Assembly: GCA_965226865.1 (NCBI GenBank)
Contig: CBDDEH010000004.1
Span: forward strand, 1,364,001-1,428,000
Source: CBDDEH01 sp965226865
GTDB lineage: Bacteria > Chloroflexota > Dehalococcoidia > Lucifugimonadales > JAGWBF01
DNA: 64,000 nucleotides
Reading direction: 5' to 3'
Below the pieces are notes generated by a model, which had not been told where the DNA came from, searched no databases, and saw only the letters and a list, made by a program, of their open reading frames with translations. How positions within the stretch are numbered: the stretch's first letter is position 1; every line of letters starts with the position of its first letter. Position numbers and translations under genes: made by a program. Of this stretch, positions 16,000-23,839 are shown in pieces.

Positions 16000-18093
16000 A
16001 TGTTAAAATCCCGATCGCTGACAGTTGGTATTATCATGTCGATCGTGTTGCTGGTCGCAGTCGCATGTGGCGACGACGCAACAGCGACTCCAGTGCCTAC
16101 CCAGCCGCCTCCGGCGGCGATAGACGCAGAGGCGCTCAGAAAGGCCGTCGAGACGGCAGTGATGGAATCAATTCCAGAGCAGCCGACAGGACCGACGGCT
16201 GCGGAGATACAGGCATTGGTACAAACTGCTGTTCAAGCAGCGGTCCCAGAGGGAGCTTCGGCCGAGGAAATCGCAGCCCTAGTACAGACCGCTGTCGCCG
16301 CTGCTTCGGCGGATACGGCTACCACCGAGGATGTGGCCGGCCTTGTATCACAGGCCGTGGCGGATGCCATATCCGACCAGCCTGAACCCCTCTCGAAAGA
16401 GGAAATCGAGGCTATCGTAAGGGCCGCAATTCCTGCTACCCCAACCCCACAACCCACCCCGACACCGCAACCCACCGCCACTCCCGTGCCTACACCAACA
16501 CCTCCGGGTCCGGAGCCCGCGGTCAGCCGGCTCAAGGTAGCTATGTTCATTTTTGAGGAGAGCGTGGACCCCCAGATTCCCGCAGGCCACTCTCCCCAGA
16601 TTTACCCTATATTCGATGCCCTGGTCCGGCTGGATTCAAACTATCAGCTTGAAGAAATGTTGGCTACCTCCTGGGAGGCGAGCCCCGATCTGACGACGTG
16701 GACCTTCGACCTGAGGGAAGGCGTCAAGTGGCAACAGGGATACGGCGAGTTCGATGCCGATGACGTGGTGCACACCATAGAGCGGGGCTCCCGGGATGAG
16801 GCCTTTGCCTGGTCCAACGCCTACTTTGCCCAGATAAAGGACGATATAGAGGTGGTCAACCCCCAGAGAATAACCTTCAATCTGCCCAGTGGGCGGCTGG
16901 ACTTTGCCGAGCACGTATCCACACGGTGGTTCCTCTTGATGCTGAGCAAGGACCACTTCGACGCCGAAGGCCAGGATGGCGTGGAGAACAACCCTGTAGG
17001 AACTGGCCCATATCAGAACTCGGAGTGGCGATTTGGCGAATACCAACTCCTGGAGCGGGTGCCCTATAACCACTACCGTGTCACCCCCGACTTCCCCGAG
17101 GTCCAGATATTCCCAGTATCCGAGAACGCGACCCGGCTGGCCATGATGTTGACCGGGGCGGTCCACATGGCGAGGATACCTACGGACTTGGAGAACACCG
17201 CCATCGACTCCGGTATGAGGGTGATCCCGAGTTCCAGCCCCACTATAACCGTCTGGACCGCCTTCGGCGGCCTCTGGCAAGAGGTAATTCCCGAAGGGAA
17301 CAAGCGCAAGGGTGAGGCACCGGACCTGCCCTACTCAGACCTCTACCATGGCGTAGACGAGGTCCCCTGGGTCCATAGAAAGGTCCGCAAAGCCCTCAAC
17401 CACGCGGTAAATAGAGAAGAGATTAACGAAACACTGCTGGGAGGGCTGGGGGAACCAATGTATGTGCCCGGCTGGCATGCGGATATCCGAGGCTTCAACC
17501 CCCAGTGGGCGGGGAACTTTGAAGAGGATTACGGGTACAATCCTGACCTAGCCAGACAGCTACTGGCCGAGGTTGAGGCCGAGATCGGACACCCCCTGGA
17601 CTGGTCCAACACGGTCAAGCCCGTGTTCAACAAGAAGGAGCTATCCAACCTGGGTGACGTGGGGGAGGCCGTGGCCAACTACTGGCGTGAGGTGGGTGTT
17701 GATATCACGCTCCAGCAGAGCGAGTGGAACACCTTACTGCCCAACTTCTTTGTGGTGAAACTGGGAGGTGTGGCTTTCACAAATGCGGTGGATGGATTCC
17801 GCGATCCCAACATGGTCAACATCACGTTCTATAGCGCCGGTCCCTGCTGCCATCTGTATGAGAATCCTGCCGTGGACGTGCTCTACGAGCAGCTAATACC
17901 GGAAAGCGACCTATCGAAGCGTGACGACCTCCTTCGTGATATCGGGGATATCCTATATGATGACTACGTGGGGATCCCCCTCTTCTGGCTCCCATTCACC
18001 GTCGTGGTAAACCCCAATGTAGTGGCGGACTACCTATCCACGATGACCCGCGGACTGAGAGACCTGGAATACGTGGTGGCGGTCAAAGAGTAA
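16000..18093 (+). CDS. ABC transporter substrate-binding lipoprotein (SBP_bac_5)
   Basis: 697 residues behind TAGGAGGTTAGCT. Lipoprotein signal LLVAVACG (Cys about 24). Residues about 40-145 are an unusual Ala-rich helical segment made of about 35-residue units (AAEIQALVQTAVQAA, AEEIAALVQTAVAAA, TEDVAGLVSQAVADA, KEEIEAIVRAAIP). A PTPTPQPT stalk (about 147-170) leads to a family-5 (dipeptide/oligopeptide) binding domain with TWTFDLREGVKWQ and RKVRKALNHAVNREEIN. It should capture peptides or other solutes at the outer face for an ABC importer. No permease or ATPase gene is adjacent. The helical insert before the stalk is not standard. A relative is at 54089. Confidence 0.92.
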   Translation: MLKSRSLTVGIIMSIVLLVAVACGDDATATPVPTQPPPAAIDAEALRKAVETAVMESIPEQPTGPTAAEIQALVQTAVQAAVPEGASAEEIAALVQTAVAAASADTATTEDVAGLVSQAVADAISDQPEPLSKEEIEAIVRAAIPATPTPQPTPTPQPTATPVPTPTPPGPEPAVSRLKVAMFIFEESVDPQIPAGHSPQIYPIFDALVRLDSNYQLEEMLATSWEASPDLTTWTFDLREGVKWQQGYGEFDADDVVHTIERGSRDEAFAWSNAYFAQIKDDIEVVNPQRITFNLPSGRLDFAEHVSTRWFLLMLSKDHFDAEGQDGVENNPVGTGPYQNSEWRFGEYQLLERVPYNHYRVTPDFPEVQIFPVSENATRLAMMLTGAVHMARIPTDLENTAIDSGMRVIPSSSPTITVWTAFGGLWQEVIPEGNKRKGEAPDLPYSDLYHGVDEVPWVHRKVRKALNHAVNREEINETLLGGLGEPMYVPGWHADIRGFNPQWAGNFEEDYGYNPDLARQLLAEVEAEIGHPLDWSNTVKPVFNKKELSNLGDVGEAVANYWREVGVDITLQQSEWNTLLPNFFVVKLGGVAFTNAVDGFRDPNMVNITFYSAGPCCHLYENPAVDVLYEQLIPESDLSKRDDLLRDIGDILYDDYVGIPLFWLPFTVVVNPNVVADYLSTMTRGLRDLEYVVAVKE

Positions 18094-18318
18094 GGAATCT
18101 GCCCAAATGGGTGGCTACAAGATAATCCCCGGACGTGTGGAAGCCTTGCCGAGCTGGTCAGCCGTTTAAGGGGTGACGCGGCTTTGGAACCGGTGGCGTT
18201 CGATTATATGCACCTGGAATACCATGGCTATGGCGCGCCGGTCCAGACCTGGCCCATATCAGAGGCCAGGAACGCGCCAAGCGAGCCGTGTAGGTGGCAT
18301 CCTCAGGCGGCACAACCT

Positions 18319-18352
18319 CGTTACGTTGTGGACTCCGTGTCACTATCTGAGG
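18319..18352 (+). repeat. Dispersed 35-bp repeat, copy 4 (overlaps a 3' coding end)
   Basis: CGTTACGTTGTGGACTCCG, TGTCACTATCTGAGG. On the minus strand it supplies the last nine codons (SDSDTESTT) and the TAA stop of the NTF2-like ORF. Confidence 0.8.
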
Positions 18353-18689
18353 CATTGTATGCCGCGACCGTCTGGAACACGATCTTTCCGTCCCGAACCA
18401 CGAACGTGTCTGTGCTGAACGGGATCCACGGCTTGGCCTCCCAAAGGATGTAGGCTAGCTCACCCGCAACCTCCTTGCGCTTCACCGTGAAGGCGTCCCA
18501 GATGCCAGCGGGCTCTCCCTCGACAGCGGCGGTGAAGAACGCACGAACCTCAGCAAGACCGCGGTAGGTGGCGTCCGGTGTGATGACGACCGAGTCCTCT
18601 GAGAAGTCCTGCATGATCGCGTCAATGCCTTCTCCGAAGGACTGAAGGTGGTGTTCAAGTGTTGCTTGAGTGGTAGCCGCATTAGACAT
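18321..18689 (-). CDS. NTF2-like / SnoaL-type protein
   Basis: 122 residues. The fold signature is ATLEHHLQSFGEGIDAIMQD, FSEDSVVITPDATYRGLAEV, FFTAAVEG and TDTFVVRDGKIVFQT, typical of the DUF4440/SnoaL-like NTF2 superfamily (small cone-shaped domains that act as enzymes or ligand binders). The start ATG 18689 follows GAAGGAGTCTGGCAT, a good ribosome binding site. The natural end is probably near VAAYN; the tail and stop come from repeat copy 4, so insertion of the repeat may have replaced the original C-terminus. No ligand can be inferred. Confidence 0.8.
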   Translation of the reverse strand: MSNAATTQATLEHHLQSFGEGIDAIMQDFSEDSVVITPDATYRGLAEVRAFFTAAVEGEPAGIWDAFTVKRKEVAGELAYILWEAKPWIPFSTDTFVVRDGKIVFQTVAAYNASDSDTESTT

Positions 18690-18932
18690 ATGCCAGACTC
18701 CTTCTTAGCGATTAGTGGGCTAAACGACGGTAATGGTAGAGACACTCTGAAACGATGTCAATCGCCCTATCGTGCCGAGGGACTGGGTGCCCCCACCAAT
18801 TCGTCACTCGTTGGCTATCCCGGAAAAAGGAGGTCGTGTGTCACTATCTACTGGACGAGTACACCACGTTGTCCCATTACGGGGAGGCACTACAATATAG
18901 GCGCCCAAATGTTTTCGCAGGAGGTAGTGACC

Positions 18933-19361
18933 ATGTATAGTAAGCCCGTACTGGGACTAGCCGAGGCCCAGGCAGCCGTGAATGCCATGCTCGATGAGGC
19001 CTCCAAGCAGCCAGACCGCCCGGTGACCATTGCCATAGTGGACGATGCGGGAGACCTCATCAGCTTCGCCAGAATGGATGGATGTGGGGCGTTGGTCCAG
19101 CGTCTGACCACTAAGAAAGCGTACACGATGGCCATGTTTGGGAGGGGCTCTAAAGACCTCTTCGAATTTATGAAGGTCAGTGGCAGGACCCTGTGGGACT
19201 ATGCAGACCCCAATGTCACAGCTGCGCCCTCGGGAGCGGCCATCCTCCGGCCCAGCGACGGAGCCATTCTTGGCGCCATGGCGGTAAGCGGGATCGGCGA
19301 GAAGGCAAACGAGGAGCTGTGCCGTATCGGCCTCGATGCCATGCACTTAGAGCAGGAGTAG
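18933..19361 (+). CDS. GlcG/HbpS-family heme-binding-like protein
   Basis: 142 residues; ATG 18933 behind GCAGGAGGTAGTGACC. The family pattern is complete: LGLAEAQAAVNAMLDEA, VTIAIVDDAGDLISFARMDG, TKKAYTMAMFGRGSKDL, GAAILRPSDGAILGAMAVSG and a C-terminal GEKANEELCRIGLDAM. GlcG-like proteins bind heme or cobalamin or act in glycolate-utilisation operons, but their biochemistry is poorly defined. No glc genes are next to it here, although a GlcD-like oxidase lies at 52.6 kb. Confidence 0.88.
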   Translation: MYSKPVLGLAEAQAAVNAMLDEASKQPDRPVTIAIVDDAGDLISFARMDGCGALVQRLTTKKAYTMAMFGRGSKDLFEFMKVSGRTLWDYADPNVTAAPSGAAILRPSDGAILGAMAVSGIGEKANEELCRIGLDAMHLEQE

Positions 19362-19454
19362 GACAAGCTAGTCTTGCAGCTGGGGATAGGGAACGGGCTA
19401 GGTGTTAGAGGATTTACAGAGTCGACGTATATCTAGACGTGACTGAGCATAATA

Positions 19455-19490
19455 TCGTTACGTTGTGGACTCAGTGTCACTGTCTGAAAC
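19455..19490 (+). repeat. Dispersed 35-bp repeat, copy 5 (long form)
   Basis: CGTTACGTTGTGGACTCAG, TGTCACTGTCTGAAACG. About 55 bp upstream of it (from 19399: GGTGTTAGAGGATTTACA, GTCGACGTATATCTAGACG) is also shared with copy 6, so the full unit is about 90 bp. Confidence 0.8.
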
Positions 19491-19586
19491 GAGTGGCCCG
19501 TGTTTCATGGGGCTTCGACTCTCCCCCGTCTCCACTAGGAACACAGTTCCGATTGGAACCTAATCTCGATCCCTCCGGGGAACGGC

Positions 19587-19958
19587 TCACACATGCTGAT
19601 CGACGAGGATCGGGTTCCCGTCGGGATCCACTACGACAAACCTGGCCGGTCCTGTTGTGCTTTCGTCCGCTTGGGTCTGGAACTCGATACCTTGCGCCTT
19701 GAGCTGGCGTTGTAGGTCGCGCACATCCGTAAAGGTGTCAAGCTCTCGGGTCTCGCTGTCCCAACCAGGGTTGAAAGTCAGCATGTTCCTTTCGAACATT
19801 CCTTCAAAGAGACCGATCACAGTGTTTCCGTTTTTCAATATCAGCCATTTCTGCGAAACATCTCCCACGAAGACCGCGAAGCCCAGCTTCTCATAGAATC
19901 CCCTGGAGACCTCAATATCCTTAACAGCCAAACTGATAGAGAATCCGCCGAGTTCCAT
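19587..19958 (-). CDS. VOC (glyoxalase-like) family protein
   Basis: 123 residues from ATG 19958, which follows GAGAGGAGCGGACA; the longer ORF start is not needed. One VOC module: SISLAVKDIEVSRGFYEKLGF, a central strand set (KWLILKNGNTVIGLFEGMF), and a C-terminal ARFVVVDPDGNPILVDQHV with the usual DPDGN turn. It resembles small glyoxalase/bleomycin-resistance proteins of unknown substrate. The gene is single, with the dispersed repeat downstream (19455) and another downstream of its upstream neighbour (20141). Confidence 0.88.
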   Translation of the reverse strand: MELGGFSISLAVKDIEVSRGFYEKLGFAVFVGDVSQKWLILKNGNTVIGLFEGMFERNMLTFNPGWDSETRELDTFTDVRDLQRQLKAQGIEFQTQADESTTGPARFVVVDPDGNPILVDQHV

Positions 19959-20140
19959 TGTCCGCTCCTCTCCACGAAACATTACCTTGCTATGAACCTG
20001 TTATCCGACCAATTGTACCGCGCCAACATGATATTGGGCTCTCAACGGGAGTCAAAGGAGGAACTTGGGAGGGAGGAATGGGCCAGGTGTTGGAGGATTT
20101 ACATAGTCAACGTAGACCTAGCGTTGACTAAGCATAACAT

Positions 20141-20158
20141 CGTTACGTTGTGGACTCG
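20141..20158 (+). repeat. Dispersed 35-bp repeat, copy 6 (long 5' extension, truncated 3')
   Basis: CGTTACGTTGTGGACTC, then divergence. About 55 bp upstream of it (from 20086: GGTGTTGGAGGATTTACA) matches the upstream part of copy 5. Confidence 0.75.
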
Positions 20159-20177
20159 AACTGGGTTGCTGACCTGT

Positions 20178-21166
20178 TCACCCTCGACCCACGAGCTTCG
20201 CCAATGTTGCCACGGGACCCGGCGCGTAGGCAGCGTCCGTCGATAGAGCAAGGCCCTGTTGTCGTTTGAGGTCCGCTGTAGGCACCGCCCTTGAATGGGC
20301 TACGATGAGCCGACCTATGGTGTCTACAACGTAACGGTAGCCGTTGTCGGGCTCTGGCTCTGAGTTGAACCGTTCCCACCACCGTTCATTGAGATATCGG
20401 GCCAGCCCGGCGGCAAGATTTTCGTCGTCTGGCATCCCTGTGAGTCGGCTGATCTCAGCCCGTATTCCAAAGGCATCGAGGACATGATCAAGCATCTCCC
20501 GTGCGCTCATAGCCGGAAGTGAACGGTTCACAGCGTTGACAGCCTTGAAGGCCAGCGGTGTGCCGAGATCAGGTGAGTAGAGGATCGGGCGGTTCCCGGC
20601 ATAACCATACGGCTCTATGACCTGGCTGACCCCCATCGATCGTGTAGCCAGAATACCGCGCCACGACGTACATGCCCCCTCGGACGCCTTCTGAATCGTT
20701 AACGACCCGGAGTTGGTCATCGTCCAGCAGCGTGAGCCAGGCTTCGATTACGACTTCGGACGTCAACTCGGACTCAATCAGTAGGTCTCCATAGAGGTGC
20801 CCTTGGCCCGATAACCCGCCCGCCACCACATCAGCACCACGCATCTCGCCTCGCAGGACAGGCAGGCCAAGTCCGTTACCGGGCGATACGTATCCGTGGT
20901 TGCGGAGTTTGATATTCAGAGCACCCGGGTTCCGGTTGGCGCCATAGGCGAGGATCGCAAAGCGGTCGGTCATGCCGGGCAGTCCCATGCTTCTAAGGAG
21001 GCTATCGACGGACCTGCGCCCCCCATTCTTGCCGGCGATGTACGCGCTGCCAGGGTCGTTGGGGTCCTCGAAGTACATGAGGTGGACCTGGTCATCCAAC
21101 AGCAAGTAAGAGGTAGCCGGCCTGTCTCCTGGGTATGTCTCAGGATAGAGGCGGGCCGGCCGTCAT
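20178..21166 (-). pseudogene. Unknown conserved protein (GGCT-like N-terminus?), frameshifted
   Basis: Two overlapping frames make one protein. The upstream frame gives RPARLYPETYPGDRPATSYL, LLDDQVHLMYFEDPNDPGS, FAILAYGANRNPGALNIKLR and HLYGDLLIESELT. It breaks at plus-strand C5 (20630-20634) and continues VSQVIEPYGYAGNRPILYSP to the stop at 20178. An ATG overlapping the TPR gene's stop (ATGA, 21163-21166) is the natural start, but another indel in the GC-rich stretch just after it is needed to join frames. YGAN.NP resembles the gamma-glutamylcyclotransferase/AIG2 substrate loop, a weak lead. It is coupled to the TPR gene, so a shared role is likely. Confidence 0.6.
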
Positions 21167-22773
21167 TCAATCTCGTTTAGCCATGCGACAAGCGTGGAGT
21201 TTTCCTGGTTCAGCGCCATCCCTTCCTTTGCCGTGGTCAGCGCCTCCTCAAATCGACCCACTGAATGCAGCGCCCTTGCGTAGAGTTCCTTGACCTCGCT
21301 GAGCTGACTGTCAGTTCCCGAAAGACCAATGGCCCGCTCGTGCACCTCCTGGGCCTCGGCTGCCTGTCCGTTGGCGAGGTAGGCCCAGGCAAGCTCGTTC
21401 CAACCGTTGGTGTAGTCCGGATCGATACTGACAGCCTCTTGATAGCGGCTAATAGCATTCTCGTGCCGGCCGATAAGACGCTCCACATTGCCAAGGTTGG
21501 CCAACGCGAACTTGTGCTTGGGCGCTTTTTCCAGAGCTTTTTCGAGATAACTCTTGGCTTCCTCGTAGCTGGCCTTGTCGTCGGCCGGAGTGAATCTCCC
21601 AGCCCGCGCCATGAGGATGTAGCCCAGGTTGTTGTACACGTACGTTGGAACGTCCGGGTGGGTCTGGTCGATCACATTGAAATAGTCAGCCTTGCCCTTC
21701 TCGATGTCATCAGGCTGCTCGGTTACATGGTAGGCGAAGGCGCGACAGGCGTACGCACGGGCGAGGTCCAGTTTGATCAGGTGCGCATGTTTCTTGCCGG
21801 CTTCCGATTTCGCTCGTTCGAGAAGGGCGATCGCCTCACCTGCCAACTCCCGGGCTTCGTTCAGAACCGCCGGGGTCTCCCTGCCGAAGCGGTGGTAGTC
21901 CTGGCAAAAACACCTTGCCAGTCCTATTTTCGCCAGTCCCTTCAGCCGGGCGTTTGGAGTACGGCTTGCCTGGTTGAACAGCTTGCGCGCCTCTTCGTTA
22001 TCGTCGGGTTTGTATCGATAGTAGTACAACAGTCCAAGATCGTAGTTCACGAGGGGACTTGAGGGATCGAGCCGGGAGGCCTCGAGCAGGGCCTCCTCTA
22101 TCTCCTTAAACATGCCTAGGGAGTCGATCTGCCCCGCCTGTATAGAGCTCTTGGGCCAGCGCTCGATCGCAATCGTCAGGTGCTCCAAGGCTTGCCAATT
22201 GTTGATATCGATCGACGGGGACTGTTGGATGATAACCTTGAGACCGAGTTCCCGGGCCATTTCATCCATAACCTGGCCTGTCGAGCGAGACCGGCTTACA
22301 ACTGGAATCTCGGCTGTCGCCTCACTTCTTTTGTGGAAGGTCGCGCGCACGTTGATGGTTGCGCTATCGCCGTAGAGAAGCGAACGCACCGCTGGTGGCC
22401 TGAGAAACCACCCGGACACAGCCATCGCCGTTTCCAATACACGCTTGAAACGCTCAGGGCTTATCTTTAGGGCAACCTCGTCGGCCCGAACTTGAGGGGC
22501 TAGCTCCCGAAAGACGCTTGTGCCACCGACTGCCTCCTGAGAACGCAGGTGCTGGATGCTCACTTTTCTGATCTCGGACTCGATGATGCGGTTGAACGGG
22601 GCAAACTCCCGGGCAAGCGCAGAATCGCTCGAAGCGGGCTTCTCAATCACAAGCTTGTCGCGGTTGAGAAAACTGAGCACAAGGAATACGAGAAAAGCGA
22701 GGACAGTCAGGGCGATTACGATGACGATTCCGCCCCCAAGAACGTTGTCGGATAGAGAGTCGATCACTCCCAT
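21163..22773 (-). CDS. Membrane-anchored TPR protein
   Basis: 536 residues. One N-terminal transmembrane helix (about 14-36) is followed by a region of about 170 residues without clear homology (it contains IRKVSIQHLRSQ and VSRSRSTGQVMDEMARELG). TPR units then run from about 195 to the end: LVNYDLGLLYYYRYKPDD, YNNLGYILMARAG, KFALANLGNVERLIGRHENA and GWNELAWAYLANGQAAEA. This suggests a scaffold that gathers partners at the membrane. The last codons overlap the start of the downstream unknown gene (ATGA), so the two form an operon. Confidence 0.85.
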   Translation of the reverse strand: MGVIDSLSDNVLGGGIVIVIALTVLAFLVFLVLSFLNRDKLVIEKPASSDSALAREFAPFNRIIESEIRKVSIQHLRSQEAVGGTSVFRELAPQVRADEVALKISPERFKRVLETAMAVSGWFLRPPAVRSLLYGDSATINVRATFHKRSEATAEIPVVSRSRSTGQVMDEMARELGLKVIIQQSPSIDINNWQALEHLTIAIERWPKSSIQAGQIDSLGMFKEIEEALLEASRLDPSSPLVNYDLGLLYYYRYKPDDNEEARKLFNQASRTPNARLKGLAKIGLARCFCQDYHRFGRETPAVLNEARELAGEAIALLERAKSEAGKKHAHLIKLDLARAYACRAFAYHVTEQPDDIEKGKADYFNVIDQTHPDVPTYVYNNLGYILMARAGRFTPADDKASYEEAKSYLEKALEKAPKHKFALANLGNVERLIGRHENAISRYQEAVSIDPDYTNGWNELAWAYLANGQAAEAQEVHERAIGLSGTDSQLSEVKELYARALHSVGRFEEALTTAKEGMALNQENSTLVAWLNEIE

Positions 22774-22908
22774 TACAGACCTCCCGAGGACCCAGCGTCC
22801 CTAGCAAGAAATTCCAACTCGGATCTCCCAGGTCACTGGGAAACCCGATCAGCGGAAATTATAACATCCCAATAACCCTCCCCCGTCTCCACCAGAACAG
22901 ATACTACA

Positions 22909-22945
22909 TCGTTACGTTGTGGACTCAGCGTCACTATCTGAGACG
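22909..22945 (+). repeat. Dispersed 35-bp repeat, copy 7
   Basis: CGTTACGTTGTGGACTCAGC, GTCACTATCTGAGACG; full length. It sits upstream of the TPR gene. Confidence 0.8.
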
Positions 22946-23062
22946 GCGCTTTGGTAACGCCACTACCGTAAGGCGTAACCGTGCCTTGGGGTTGGCTTCC
23001 AGGATGCGTTGCGGGTTGCCAACCATCGGGCGCACAGTCCGTAGCACCATAAGGGTTCGCGA

Positions 23063-23572
23063 TTAGCTCAAAGTTTTGACGAGCTTCTTTTCACTGGCCA
23101 TCATGGTGCCTCCTGCCAAGTACAGAAACGGTAGAAATGGCAGCTTGACCAAAAGGCCGATTGGGATCCCCACCATGAAAACCCGTTCGAGGGTGTTGAT
23201 GACCCTGGTAACATCGTCGGTGCCCTCGAGGGTGTAAGACCAATACATCACCGAGGGTATGAATCCAAGAAGCATAGACCGGGTAGTCCAGGCTATCCGA
23301 GTCTCCGACACTTCAGTCACTGTGGTAATGTCGGATGTGGGCATTCTCATTGTTACCCCTGGGTTCTTCCAAGTTGTCCTAACAGTGATTTTTGCGGGTG
23401 GCTCTCCTATGAAGTCTCGGACCTCCGTGAACTCGGATAGTCTGGGTAGGCTAGTCAGCAGGTCTCGTACCTTTTCGATGGAGACCGACACGGAGAATCG
23501 ACGAGTAAGTACCGACACCAGACACCTCGAGACCTTATCGGGTAGGAATGATGAGATCTTACCAGGATCCAC
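23063..23572 (-). CDS. Hypothetical SRPBCC-like protein
   Basis: 169 residues from a GTG. VSIEKVRDLLTSLPRLSEFT and the following alternating hydrophobic strands (ITVRTTWKN, TTVTEVSETRIAW, SYTLEG) match the polyketide-cyclase/SRPBCC pattern of helix then long antiparallel sheet. A hydrophobic segment near the end (about 135-158) may be a membrane anchor or the closing helix. Codon use is less biased than in the neighbours and no ribosome binding site stands out, so the gene call itself is moderate. Confidence 0.5.
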   Translation of the reverse strand: MDPGKISSFLPDKVSRCLVSVLTRRFSVSVSIEKVRDLLTSLPRLSEFTEVRDFIGEPPAKITVRTTWKNPGVTMRMPTSDITTVTEVSETRIAWTTRSMLLGFIPSVMYWSYTLEGTDDVTRVINTLERVFMVGIPIGLLVKLPFLPFLYLAGGTMMASEKKLVKTLS

Positions 23573-23640
23573 TTGCTAAAAACAGACAGACGGCGGGCAC
23601 CCGTTCGACTACTACCTTTTCAGATAGGATACGCCCCCTA

Positions 23641-23663
23641 AGGACTCAGTGTCACTATCTGAT
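23641..23663 (+). repeat. Dispersed 35-bp repeat, copy 8 (3' part only)
   Basis: AGGACTCAGTGTCACTATCT followed by GATG. The CGTTACGTTG half is missing. Confidence 0.65.
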
Positions 23664-23839
23664 GGGTTGTTAGCGGTAGCGATCTCGCATACAGCCATCC
23701 GTCCCGTCTACCAAGTTTGATGCTCACTACATCGTGGTGTTGTATCCGCCTTGTTGTTAAGCCGCTGGGGTCTGACGCAGCCTGGTCAGAATTCGGCTTG
23801 GTATCCACGGTCGCTCGGGCTGCCACCCCCTGTGCCGAG

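Noticed and set aside
18108..18180. Possible third amidohydrolase 5' fragment (GGYKII)
   Set aside because: Only about six codons match before an early stop; too short to separate from chance.
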